Positions 43,932 through 53,435 of a stretch of 64,000 nt of DNA are shown here, one piece after another. Position numbers and translations under genes: made by a program. The stretch lies in NCBI GenBank assembly GCA_965203475.1, contig OZ241890.1:1364001-1428000 (forward strand), read 5' to 3'. Every line of letters starts with the position of its first letter. Position 1 is the stretch's first letter. This DNA is from JABDMD01 sp965203475 (lineage in GTDB: Bacteria; Pseudomonadota; Gammaproteobacteria; UBA4575). The notes under the pieces were generated by a model that searched no databases, was not told the DNA's origin, and was given only the letters and a program-made list of their open reading frames with translations.

Positions 43932-45782
43932 TTATACCCCTTTTTCTAATTGTATATGCTCACATGGAATTACAGAAATATTTTCATTATTTAAACGATA
44001 ATATTTTTCACCATGACTATTGGTCTTTACCAGAGCAAACCCCTGATCCTCAAAAAATGTAACTGTTTGCATATTTCTATCTGTAGGGATGAATTTAGCA
44101 GTGATAGATGTAAGACCATCTTGCTTAAAACAATTAGATTTGAGCCAATTCATAAATTGAGTTTCAACACCTCTACCTAATACGCGGCAACTTAGTAAAA
44201 AACTATCAATTTCTAATTCTTCTTTAGTGAGTTTTAATAAACATAAACCCACAATCCCAAGCTCTCCATATTTATCACTCACTTTAATAAGAAATAACTC
44301 AAATTCTGATGAACTTATAAAGTTCTCAATTTGACTTAAATTGTATCTGATTGTAGTCAAATTAAATTGATTCGTTTTCGAAAATAACTGACTTACGCGT
44401 TGTAGAGAGTCATTTTGAGCTTTAAATACCTGCATTCTTGTTTCGAGCCTAGCTAGATATTTATCCAAATTATCAATTTTACTTTTTAATCGTTCTCTGT
44501 CTTTATTTTGCTTATATTGAATGCTTTTATCTTGATCCTCATTTGTAATAACTAGTTTTTCAAAAAAAGGGTAACTACTTAATATTTGACTATAACCAGA
44601 AGGATCTCCCTTCACTTGTATAACATCTACTTGTGGTAAAACTTGATTTACTAGTTCACATTCAACATCACTATCATCCACAAATACCAAACTATCTACG
44701 TTAATATTAAGCTCTTCCGCAATTTCAGCAATATTCTCCGTTTTATTGTTCCAATTAATACGAATGGCGGAGAAGTCTTCGAGTTCTAGAGGAATATCTT
44801 TTCTTTTCAAAAACAGTTCTTGAACCTCATGTTCATTATTTTTACTACATATTGCTAAAATTAATCCTTTATTTTTAAGACTCTTAAGCCAATACTGAAA
44901 ATCGGTATACGCTTCTGCAACAGGGTCTCCTGTACCAATTTTTATCCCATTTATACCATCCTCTCCTAAAACCCCACCCCATAAAGTGTTATCTAAATCT
45001 ACAACTAAACACTTTTTTGTTTTGTTTAGAATTGAAGCAAGATATTTAATAAACTCATCTGCAATATGCAAATTAAATTTTTCATGCCAAGGTATTTTAG
45101 CTAAGTAATAGAACTCTTTAGAAAGTGCATTTTTCAAACCATATTGAGAACTTAATTTCTCTATATCGAAAATAAAAACTCTATCTTCTTTTTTAAAAGC
45201 ATCGCTTAGTTTTTGATTCAAATCTGCATAAAAACTAATTTCAGATATATGAAGTTTTGTATCACTTATTCCTGCTGTAACTGATACAGGCCTAACAAAA
45301 TTACTGACAAGTAATAAAGCGTTAGTTTTTTCTTGTGCTAGCGCTATCCAATCACAAATGTGCTCGACAATCTGTTTTTGTTCGACTTCAATTTCTTTAG
45401 GTGATAACTGCAAATAGCTTTTTGTAATTTTTTTACTAATTTCTTCCAGAATCAACGACAAAAAAATGACATCAGGCTGGTATGTGTACAAGCCACTATC
45501 ACCACTTAGTAATTCTTGATAATATTGCTTATATGGTGAGATATAAGAATTAGTCGTAATTCCGACTTTTACTGATAATGCTTCAATATAACTACTTAGT
45601 GGTTCAATAGTATAATTAGATAAATAAGCAACTTTAATATCTGGCTTTAAGTCAAATTTTTTAATCTTTCTTAGTATGCGTTGTATTTCTACACTTGACA
45701 GATCAGTTGTATTAACATTTTTTAAAGCTAGGCGAAGCCCACCTATATCTTTAGCTTGATTTATCTCATCTTTTAATTCCAC
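43932..45782 (-). CDS. FkbH-like HAD-superfamily protein
   Basis: 616 residues. An N-terminal region (1-250) resembles the SGNH-like part of FkbH proteins. The HAD core follows, with DLDNTLWGG (Asp262, Asp264, Thr266) and LAICSKNNE, and the C-terminal third is GNAT-like (LFSKTNQFNLTTIRY, then KVSDKYGELGIVGL). In polyketide pathways FkbH homologues dephosphorylate 1,3-bisphosphoglycerate and load the glyceryl group on an ACP. The ACP encoded next door fits that role. In this locus the product more likely decorates the polysaccharide. Confidence 0.88.
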   Translation of the reverse strand: MELKDEINQAKDIGGLRLALKNVNTTDLSSVEIQRILRKIKKFDLKPDIKVAYLSNYTIEPLSSYIEALSVKVGITTNSYISPYKQYYQELLSGDSGLYTYQPDVIFLSLILEEISKKITKSYLQLSPKEIEVEQKQIVEHICDWIALAQEKTNALLLVSNFVRPVSVTAGISDTKLHISEISFYADLNQKLSDAFKKEDRVFIFDIEKLSSQYGLKNALSKEFYYLAKIPWHEKFNLHIADEFIKYLASILNKTKKCLVVDLDNTLWGGVLGEDGINGIKIGTGDPVAEAYTDFQYWLKSLKNKGLILAICSKNNEHEVQELFLKRKDIPLELEDFSAIRINWNNKTENIAEIAEELNINVDSLVFVDDSDVECELVNQVLPQVDVIQVKGDPSGYSQILSSYPFFEKLVITNEDQDKSIQYKQNKDRERLKSKIDNLDKYLARLETRMQVFKAQNDSLQRVSQLFSKTNQFNLTTIRYNLSQIENFISSSEFELFLIKVSDKYGELGIVGLCLLKLTKEELEIDSFLLSCRVLGRGVETQFMNWLKSNCFKQDGLTSITAKFIPTDRNMQTVTFFEDQGFALVKTNSHGEKYYRLNNENISVIPCEHIQLEKGV

Positions 45783-45825
45783 AGTAACACAACCGCTAAA
45801 TGAGAATACAGAATAAAATAACTTA

Positions 45826-46806
45826 TTAGATATAGTTATTTTCTCTATACCACTGGCCAGTTTTACGTAATCCTTCTACTATTCCAACTTTAGGCTGATA
45901 TCCTAAATCTTTTTTGGCTTTTTCAATGGAAAACGCACGCACTTGACGGAACCAGTCAACACGTCGTGGAAATATAGGCGGAGAGATTCCAAATGGTTTG
46001 CAAACTTTTTCACATAGATGCCCAGCTATGATTAAAGGCCACAGCGGATAATGTGGAATCTTTACATCAACATTCAATGCATCGCCCACTCGCTTAACTA
46101 AATTATTTAAACTTAGATACTTGTCATCACCAATAATATATTTTTCATATGCGCCAACACCTGGTTCCATACTCAAAATAAATGCATCAACTAAATTATC
46201 TATATACAAAGGATGATAGAAAGTTTCCCCGTCTCCGAACATCATGAATTTACCCTTATTCACCCGTTTAAAAATCATTAAATAACGTGCAGGATCACCA
46301 GGACCATAAATTGCAGTGGGCCGAAGCGTACAATACTCAATTTGACCTTTATATTTTTCAAGAGCAACTTCACCTTCATACTTTGTCTGCTGATAATAAT
46401 CTTCTGGCTCAATAGGTGACTCTTCATTACCAGGAGGATTATCAATATGCCCATGTACGCCTTGTGTACTACAATAAATTAATTTACGAGCACCTACCTT
46501 AATGGATTCTTCTGCAACAATGCGTGTTGCTTCAACGTTTGCCTCATAATAAATACTATCTGGCACATTTAACTCACGAAACGCCGCGGCTACATGAAAC
46601 ACTACTTCACAGCCAGCAACCGAAACTGCCACTTCATCACGATTAGTAACGGTTCCAATTCGAACTTGCGCTCCTTTTTGTTTTAGTCGATCAAGAGCGA
46701 TACCAGGATTTTTGTCTAAGATTTTTACCTCATGACCGAAATCCAGCAGCCTTTCAACCAATGCTGCGCCCGTGAACCCGGTACCCCCCGTAACACACAC
46801 CTTCAT
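45826..46806 (-). CDS. NAD-dependent epimerase/dehydratase (extended SDR)
   Basis: 326 residues from the ATG at 46806, which has AAGGAG 6 bases upstream. The N-terminal GGTGFTG (7-13) binds NAD(P), and YQQTK (Tyr138, Lys142) is the catalytic pair. The arrangement CVTGGTGFTGAALVERLL followed by HVAAAFREL resembles the 3-beta-HSD/NAD-dependent epimerase branch. A sugar nucleotide substrate is likely from context. It begins a tight run toward the FkbH and ACP genes, or stands alone; the gap is 43 bp. Confidence 0.82.
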   Translation of the reverse strand: MKVCVTGGTGFTGAALVERLLDFGHEVKILDKNPGIALDRLKQKGAQVRIGTVTNRDEVAVSVAGCEVVFHVAAAFRELNVPDSIYYEANVEATRIVAEESIKVGARKLIYCSTQGVHGHIDNPPGNEESPIEPEDYYQQTKYEGEVALEKYKGQIEYCTLRPTAIYGPGDPARYLMIFKRVNKGKFMMFGDGETFYHPLYIDNLVDAFILSMEPGVGAYEKYIIGDDKYLSLNNLVKRVGDALNVDVKIPHYPLWPLIIAGHLCEKVCKPFGISPPIFPRRVDWFRQVRAFSIEKAKKDLGYQPKVGIVEGLRKTGQWYRENNYI

Positions 46807-46903
46807 AATCAACTCCTTAAAATAATCTCATAAGTATTAAACAAATATGAGATTAATTGTGCGAATCTTCTCACAAGACATTTAATGACATAACTAAAAC
46901 TGA

Positions 46904-48490
46904 TTACATACGTTCGACTGAAGGTATTTTCTGAGCTACCGAATTTATCTGCCTTGCTTTTTCATCATTCGACCAATTGAAATATCTTGCCATAACATCA
47001 GCGGCATGCTCCAACTGCTCCTTCCCCAGATATCCCCGCACCAATAAATTCGTTCTCCGAATTAAATAGTCTTGTAACATTATTGTCATATCTCTATTAA
47101 TAGATGTATGAATATGAGACTCTGCTGAATGTTTAAACTCATTGAGAACATTTTCTTTATTTGGGAAGTCCTCGAGACTTAATTTATCCAGCATTGAAAC
47201 ATTATCCACACACTTACTACTTTCTTCGAGCAAATGTGAGCACACTTTTCTATTTTTGTTCCCCCTATTAAGTATGCTAACAATTAAATCTACAGCTTGT
47301 TCTGCAACAAGCCGAGCAGTAGTGTATTTCACTCCTATTACTGATATTAAATTACATATATTATCTTGTGCCCCATGGTCAATAAGATTCGAATGATGTG
47401 ATCTTTTAACTTCCTGAAGTTGATCTGTGTTTTCAGCTGGTGTAAACCCAGAATAAACATAGCGCACACTATCTTTTGACAAATTCAGTGTAGGACATGC
47501 AGAATTTATTTCATCCAGATACTCTTGGATATCAGAAGAAACATCTGTGTTGAGATTATTTGAATTATCATGTGTGAGATGTGCAGTCCCGATGATAGTT
47601 TTATTTAACCATGGAGTAAAAAAATAAATTCTATCACTTTTCCCAATTACCGCATCTGACTCTCGTTTACTTTTCAAACCAAAAGCATAATCATATCTCA
47701 TAGTGTCAATTACAACATTAAAACTTTTTGATAGTGGTTGATTAGTATATTTCTTTTTATCATTTACTATGGTGTGTAACAATTTATATGCCCAAGGCCC
47801 AGTTGCATTTACTACTAGAGATGCAGAAATATTAAAGGCTCGATTCGATATTTGATCAACTACGTGCGCACCTTTGGCTATTCCTGATGAAACAATAATT
47901 TCATTTGCACGCAAATAATTTGCTGCAGCAAGCCCATTATTTACTGCATCTTTAATCAACTCTATTAACAGCCTATCTGCATCAATAATTTGTCCATCAA
48001 ACCACTGTGCTCCACCTGTAATATTATCTTCTTGAATAAATGGAATTAATTTCTGACATGTGGTTTTAGAGATTAAAGAACCTTTTGGATAAAATTTTTC
48101 TTTACTTTTTATATTTTGCGCAAAATTAAATAAATTATGCATGGTAATCGCAGCACCAAGAGCTAATGGCCCTCTTGTGGCATACCCATATGTAGGAATA
48201 ACGAATTTAAGTGGGCGAATGTAATGTTTTGCGGTATTAGCCCATATTTCTCGTTCTCTAATTGACTGAGCTACTCGTTTAAAATTAAGATGTTGAAAAT
48301 ACCGTATCCCTCCATGAATAATCTTTAGCGAATTATGTGAAGTTTGCCCGCTGAAGTCTTGCGCCTCAATTAAACAAACTTTTAAACCGCGTAATGTAGC
48401 ATCACGAGCAATACATGCACCGTAAATGCCTCCACCAATTACCAAGACATCAAACTTAGTTGTTTCGAGCTCATCTAGATCACGATGCAT
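46904..48490 (-). CDS. GlpD-like FAD-dependent glycerol-3-phosphate dehydrogenase
   Basis: 528 residues from the ATG at 48490; the frame stays open to a TTG at 48526, overlapping the upstream methyltransferase gene. The FAD motif VIGGGIYGACIARDA lies at the start. SLKIIHGGIRYFQHL and the C-terminal helical domain (DYLIRRTNLL) match aerobic GlpD. GlpD oxidises glycerol-3-phosphate to dihydroxyacetone phosphate at the membrane. Its place inside a polysaccharide locus is unusual; it could act on glycerol phosphate linked to the FkbH glyceryl chemistry. Confidence 0.85.
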   Translation of the reverse strand: MHRDLDELETTKFDVLVIGGGIYGACIARDATLRGLKVCLIEAQDFSGQTSHNSLKIIHGGIRYFQHLNFKRVAQSIREREIWANTAKHYIRPLKFVIPTYGYATRGPLALGAAITMHNLFNFAQNIKSKEKFYPKGSLISKTTCQKLIPFIQEDNITGGAQWFDGQIIDADRLLIELIKDAVNNGLAAANYLRANEIIVSSGIAKGAHVVDQISNRAFNISASLVVNATGPWAYKLLHTIVNDKKKYTNQPLSKSFNVVIDTMRYDYAFGLKSKRESDAVIGKSDRIYFFTPWLNKTIIGTAHLTHDNSNNLNTDVSSDIQEYLDEINSACPTLNLSKDSVRYVYSGFTPAENTDQLQEVKRSHHSNLIDHGAQDNICNLISVIGVKYTTARLVAEQAVDLIVSILNRGNKNRKVCSHLLEESSKCVDNVSMLDKLSLEDFPNKENVLNEFKHSAESHIHTSINRDMTIMLQDYLIRRTNLLVRGYLGKEQLEHAADVMARYFNWSNDEKARQINSVAQKIPSVERM

Positions 48491-48510
48491 ACTGTTAAAC
48501 AGAATTCTTG

Positions 48511-49269
48511 CTATCGTTTTTGACAAAAAGCCATCAAATGATGACCAGTTAGACGTATTATGCTCTTTGGTAGCATATTGTAAGCACCTACAAAAAATTT
48601 ATTATATAAAATTGCTTTAATACCAGAATGAACTTTTGTTGCTACTGGAAATCTTTCAGGTTGTATTTTTACTTCATCAAACTTATCAAGCATTTTTTTA
48701 AACTCTTTAATGGTATACATATAAAAAATTGGTGAGTCCAAATGATCAATTTCAACATTCATGATTTTATGCATTGCATTTAACCATGATCTACGATTAA
48801 CCGTCATAATAATTGCCTCACCACCTGGCCTTAGAACCCGAGCAATTTCGGCAATCATTTTATTAGGATCTGGAGTGAAATGTATGACAGTATGACAATA
48901 AACAAGATCGAAGCTATTATCCTCAAACTCCATATCTTCACCATCCATTACATAAAATTCTCCAGTCAACTCTCTAAGCGAAAAATTTATGTTTGCTAAT
49001 TCTATGGAATGCTCTGCTAAATCTATTCCGACTACTTTCGCACCTCCTTTTGCAAATCTAGACAAATCATTTGCAGTGCCACAACCCACATCTAAAACTC
49101 GTTTTCCTGAGTAACCGGAAAAATTTACAACTTTAGGCAAGTAATGTAATTTTTCAAATCGATAATCTTCAATCTCTAAAAAAAAGTCCAATGTTCCAGC
49201 TGGACTCTTTGCAACTTTCCAATCATGAACATGATTGTTCCAAAATTCTCTAACCTTTTCTTTGCTCAT
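48511..49269 (-). CDS. SAM-dependent methyltransferase (Methyltransf_11 type)
   Basis: 252 residues. Motif I is VLDVGCGTANDLSRFA (about 54-69), followed by VVGIDLAEHSIELA, DLVYCHTVIHF and VLRPGGEAIIMTVNR. The fold is that of small-molecule class I methyltransferases such as UbiE or BioC. It probably methylates a sugar or lipid-linked intermediate. It is 24 bp downstream of the GT4 gene. Confidence 0.85.
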   Translation of the reverse strand: MSKEKVREFWNNHVHDWKVAKSPAGTLDFFLEIEDYRFEKLHYLPKVVNFSGYSGKRVLDVGCGTANDLSRFAKGGAKVVGIDLAEHSIELANINFSLRELTGEFYVMDGEDMEFEDNSFDLVYCHTVIHFTPDPNKMIAEIARVLRPGGEAIIMTVNRRSWLNAMHKIMNVEIDHLDSPIFYMYTIKEFKKMLDKFDEVKIQPERFPVATKVHSGIKAILYNKFFVGAYNMLPKSIIRLTGHHLMAFCQKR

Positions 49270-49293
49270 TAATATTTCAACAATTTATTTTAT

Positions 49294-50478
49294 TTAGTTT
49301 AATTTCAAAGCACTGTAAATTTTATGTACTCTTTTGGTATATAGCTCATCAGAATATTCTAAATCAGCGAGATTTTGCGCAGCTTGAGCTTTACTTGATG
49401 CATAATTAGGATCCCTAAGAACGGAAAGCAGTCCATTACTTATTCCTTCAGCATTTGGTTTTACCAAAATTGCCACATTGTCATTTAACACTTGCGTGTG
49501 TGTTAGTAAATTTGTAGCTACGATCGGTTTACCCGATCTGAGATAGCCATAAATCTTTAAAGGTGTATTTGTACCCGTCGACCGTGGAGAAACTATCAAA
49601 TCACTTGCTTTAATATATGAAGGTATCTCGGAAGGATGAACGGTACCGGAAAATAATATAGCTTCATTAATATTTAGATCATTCGCCTGCTTTCTATAAA
49701 ACAATACTTGCTCTTTATTTCCACCTACAAGAATTAAGAATACATTTGGCTCATGGTGCAGAACAGTCTTAAATGCCTGTAACAAAATATCAATTCCCTG
49801 ATATGCCTCAAAAGTACCAGTGTATAGAATAATTTTTTTATCAACTAAATTATGTTTTTCACGAATATTAGTCTTGTTTGCAGAGAAAACCTTCCCATCA
49901 TCAGCCGTGTTTTCGATAAGTAAATGAGGCGTATCTAGCTTATAACCTTCAACTAAGACTGCCAAATCGGGACATATCGTGATAATTGCATCGCAGCTTT
50001 TAATTACAATATCTTCTAAGTATTTAAATATTTTTTTTAGAAAGTTTAAATTGAATGCATTAAAGTTTGATAATTGTTGCGGAAGACTACTATGCATGTC
50101 ATAAACATGTTTTAGCTTGAAGCGTTTGGCCAAGTAAACAGAGAAAAATGCTGCTTCTTCATGTGAATGTAATACGTCATAATCATTTTTTTTAAGAAGT
50201 CTAACGGCATGCAGATACAAACTTATATCCAAAAATATTTTTTTTATGGATGGCCCAATTTTTACATCCTTTATGATTCCCCAATTACTTGATCTAATAA
50301 TATTCATGCCCTCAAAGTTAATATTCTCACCAAATGGGTATGTGACCATATCAATTTGGTAGCCTAATTCACATAAAACGCGCACTCTATGCAATACACT
50401 AAAAGGCGTACCTCGTGCCCTGAAATAAGGTTGAGGGGCAAGCATTAGAATTTTCCCACTATGGGACTGTTTCATCAT
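49294..50478 (-). CDS. GT4-family glycosyltransferase
   Basis: 394 residues with a GT-B fold. The N-terminal nucleotide-free lobe begins MLAPQPYFRARGTPFS. The C-terminal donor lobe has ILYTGTFEAYQGIDILLQA and LIVSPRSTGTNTPLKIYGYLRSGKPIVAT. In the EX7E motif the first Glu is replaced by Ser/Arg-type residues, and the second region reads YGYLRSGKP rather than the more common YEYMA. It diverges from the acyl-CoA ligase gene across 90 bp. Confidence 0.85.
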   Translation of the reverse strand: MMKQSHSGKILMLAPQPYFRARGTPFSVLHRVRVLCELGYQIDMVTYPFGENINFEGMNIIRSSNWGIIKDVKIGPSIKKIFLDISLYLHAVRLLKKNDYDVLHSHEEAAFFSVYLAKRFKLKHVYDMHSSLPQQLSNFNAFNLNFLKKIFKYLEDIVIKSCDAIITICPDLAVLVEGYKLDTPHLLIENTADDGKVFSANKTNIREKHNLVDKKIILYTGTFEAYQGIDILLQAFKTVLHHEPNVFLILVGGNKEQVLFYRKQANDLNINEAILFSGTVHPSEIPSYIKASDLIVSPRSTGTNTPLKIYGYLRSGKPIVATNLLTHTQVLNDNVAILVKPNAEGISNGLLSVLRDPNYASSKAQAAQNLADLEYSDELYTKRVHKIYSALKLN

Positions 50479-50568
50479 ATAGTAGCTTGAAGTGTAGTAA
50501 TTATAGATTTAACAATATCAATATATAATTTATTGTCATGATATTTTTGTGAATAAATATTAATACCA

Positions 50569-52158
50569 ATGCCTACTTTGTTACATCATCTAGTTACTGA
50601 AACTGCTACACAGTATCCAAATAACGATGCTTTAGTATTTGAAGAAGCTACTGTTACTTATTCTTCTCTTATTCAGCTTATCGATAACTTTTCATCTTCT
50701 CTTATTTCTCTAGGATTAGACAAACAAGATCGGGTTGCAATCTATCTTCCCAAAAAAATCGAAACTGTGGTTGCAATGTTCGCTATATCTCTCTCAGGTG
50801 GGGTGTTTGTACCTGTAAACCCATTATTAAAAGCTCATCAAGTAAAACATATTCTCAACGATTGTAATGTGCGCATTTTAGTGACTTCGAATGATCGTGT
50901 GGGGCGAATTTTAAGCGGACTAGAAAAATGTGATGATCTTCACACAATAGTATCTCTAGACCAACCAGATGAGAATCTATTATCTGATTTTCCAAATAAT
51001 TTGAAATATGTGTCTTGGTCTGAAGCTTTGCTAAATCATAATTATTTAGGCAAACACAGAGTAATAGATTGCGATATGGCAGCAATTTTTTACACATCAG
51101 GCAGCACTGGAAAACCAAAAGGGGTAGTTCTATCGCATAGAAATATGGTGTGTGGTGCAATCAGCGTTGCAGAATATTTAAAAAATAACAATAAAGATAG
51201 AATACTTGCCCTATTACCTTTTAGTTTCGATTATGGATTTAGTCAGTTAACAACAACGTTTCTTAAAGGCGCTTGCGCTATATTATTCGACTATTTATTA
51301 CCTAAAGACGTTTTAAATCTAATCGATAAACATAAAATAACGGGGCTCGCAGGTGTACCCTCATTATGGTCACAATTATCTAATCTCGCATGGCCTGAAA
51401 ACAACCAAATACGCTATATCACAAATTCTGGTGGCGCCATGCCAAAAGCAACACTAAATAAGTTAACCAAACAAATCCCAAATTCTGAAATTTTTTTAAT
51501 GTATGGTTTAACCGAAGCATTTCGATCCACTTATCTTCCTCCAGATCAAATTCATGTAAGACCTGAATCGATAGGTAAGGCTATTCCAAATGCTCATATA
51601 GATGTACTCAAAGATGATGGATCTCTATGTGGGCCAAATGAGCATGGCGAGCTTGTACATAGAGGTTCTTTAGTATCGTTAGGCTATTGGAACGATCCTG
51701 AAAAAACAGCACTAAGATTTAAACCATATCCAAGACAATCTGATGGCCTCGTTCAAGATGAAATTGCAGTCTGGTCGGGTGATACCGTTAAAATGGATGA
51801 AGAAGGATACCTATATTTCGTTGGACGAAAGGATGACATGATAAAAACTAGCGGATACAGGGTGAGTCCAACTGAAATAGAAGAAGAAATTTATGCAAGC
51901 GGATTAGTCAATGATGCATGCGCAATAGGTATACCTGACCCTACTATTGGACAAGCAATTATAATTGTAGCAACTCCTAAAGAAGAGGATAACATTCCTG
52001 ATCAAAATTCGATTATATCTTTTTGTAAACAAAATTTACCAAATTATATGATTCCAAAAAAAATTATTTGGGAAAAAAGTTTACCAAAAAATCCAAATGG
52101 AAAATTTGACCGAAAAAAAATTCTAGATGACGTAAATTATAAATTAGAAAATACCTAA
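50569..52158 (+). CDS. Acyl-CoA ligase (AMP-forming), exosortase A system-associated
   Basis: 529 residues of the ANL superfamily. The P-loop is FYTSGSTGKPKG (about 173-184), LMYGLTEAF is the A5 region, the A7 segment is WSGDTVKMDEEGYLYFVGRKDD, and the C-terminal catalytic Lys is in NPNGKFDR. It matches the ligase type of XrtA loci (TIGR03098 as I recall). It likely activates a carboxylate for the nearby ACP. The decarboxylase starts 2 bp after its stop. Confidence 0.88.
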   Translation: MPTLLHHLVTETATQYPNNDALVFEEATVTYSSLIQLIDNFSSSLISLGLDKQDRVAIYLPKKIETVVAMFAISLSGGVFVPVNPLLKAHQVKHILNDCNVRILVTSNDRVGRILSGLEKCDDLHTIVSLDQPDENLLSDFPNNLKYVSWSEALLNHNYLGKHRVIDCDMAAIFYTSGSTGKPKGVVLSHRNMVCGAISVAEYLKNNNKDRILALLPFSFDYGFSQLTTTFLKGACAILFDYLLPKDVLNLIDKHKITGLAGVPSLWSQLSNLAWPENNQIRYITNSGGAMPKATLNKLTKQIPNSEIFLMYGLTEAFRSTYLPPDQIHVRPESIGKAIPNAHIDVLKDDGSLCGPNEHGELVHRGSLVSLGYWNDPEKTALRFKPYPRQSDGLVQDEIAVWSGDTVKMDEEGYLYFVGRKDDMIKTSGYRVSPTEIEEEIYASGLVNDACAIGIPDPTIGQAIIIVATPKEEDNIPDQNSIISFCKQNLPNYMIPKKIIWEKSLPKNPNGKFDRKKILDDVNYKLENT

Positions 52159-52160
52159 AC

Positions 52161-53399
52161 GTGAATAGCAAAACTAATAAAGTACATCGAATTCCTCCAT
52201 ACTTTCCAACTGAAGATAATTGTCTAACGGTTGGAGGAATAAAACTTACGAACTTAGTAGAAAAAATCGGGCAAACTCCATTTTATGTATATGATAGTTC
52301 AATTATAAAAGAACGAATTACTTATATAAAAGAAACATTACCAGCTGAAATTCACTTACATTATGCAATCAAAGCTAACCCTATGACCGATGTTGTTAAT
52401 TTTATTCAACCCAACGTGGATGGTTTAGATGTTGCATCTAGCAAAGAATTGGATATTGCCCTTCAAACTGGAATCGATGCTCACAACATCAGCTTTGCAG
52501 GGCCTGGAAAACGTAATGAAGAATTATCTCATGCTATTTCATCTGGCATAACTATCAATGTTGAATCATTAAATGAGCTCGAATCCATTGCAAGAATTAG
52601 TCATGCAATAAATAAAACCGCACGTGTTGCGATACGTGTCAATCCAGACTTCGAATTGAAAACTTCGGGAATGAAAATGTCGGGTGGCCCAAAACAATTT
52701 GGAATTGATGCAGAGCTAGTACCTAGCGTTTTAAGAAGAGTTGCAAAACTTGATGTCGAATTTGTTGGATTTCACATTTTTAGCGGTTCTCAGAATTTAC
52801 TTGTAGATTCTATAAAAGAGGCACAATCCAAAACCGTAGAACTAGCATGTGAACTAGCTAAATCGTGTGCTGAACCTGTGAAATCGTTAAACCTCGGAGG
52901 AGGTTTTGGAATTCCATACTTTCCTGGAGAAAATACGCTAAATCTTCATCCAATAGGTAAACATTTAGAAAAACTGATTCCCGTCATTCGCAAAGAAATG
53001 CGTGAAGCAGAAATCATCATCGAATTGGGGCGTTTTATAATTGGAGAAGCCGGACTTTATGTCTCTAAAATCATTGATCGAAAAATATCGCGCGGACAAG
53101 TGTTTTTAATAACTGATGGCGGTTTACATCATCACCTCGCAGCATCCGGAAATTTTGGTCAAGTTGTGAGAAAAAACTATCCTGTGAAAATTGGAAACAT
53201 ATATGAAGCTTCAAACAAAGAAATTGTTACAATTGTAGGGCCACTTTGCACACCACTCGATATACTTGCAGATAGAATGGAATTACCCAAAGCTGATATA
53301 AATGATTTAGTAGTGGTATTTCAGTCAGGAGCTTATGGCTGTTCCGCAAGTCCTCACAATTTTTTAAGCCACCCACACCCCAAGGAGATAATGGTATAA
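52161..53399 (+). CDS. PLP-dependent decarboxylase, exosortase A system-associated
   Basis: 412 residues, fold-type III (alanine racemase-like barrel) as in diaminopimelate decarboxylase. The PLP lysine is Lys71 in YAIKANP. GGGFGIPYF binds phosphate, a catalytic Cys sits in GPLCTPLD, and the C-terminal GAYGCSAS closes the active site. It corresponds to the XrtA-associated decarboxylase (TIGR03099 as I recall). The start is a GTG with no clear ribosome-binding site, 2 bp after the ligase stop, so translational coupling is likely. The substrate is not known. Confidence 0.88.
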   Translation: MNSKTNKVHRIPPYFPTEDNCLTVGGIKLTNLVEKIGQTPFYVYDSSIIKERITYIKETLPAEIHLHYAIKANPMTDVVNFIQPNVDGLDVASSKELDIALQTGIDAHNISFAGPGKRNEELSHAISSGITINVESLNELESIARISHAINKTARVAIRVNPDFELKTSGMKMSGGPKQFGIDAELVPSVLRRVAKLDVEFVGFHIFSGSQNLLVDSIKEAQSKTVELACELAKSCAEPVKSLNLGGGFGIPYFPGENTLNLHPIGKHLEKLIPVIRKEMREAEIIIELGRFIIGEAGLYVSKIIDRKISRGQVFLITDGGLHHHLAASGNFGQVVRKNYPVKIGNIYEASNKEIVTIVGPLCTPLDILADRMELPKADINDLVVVFQSGAYGCSASPHNFLSHPHPKEIMV

Positions 53400-53435
53400 A
53401 CCTTTATAAATAAATTGAACTAACACATAAAATTC

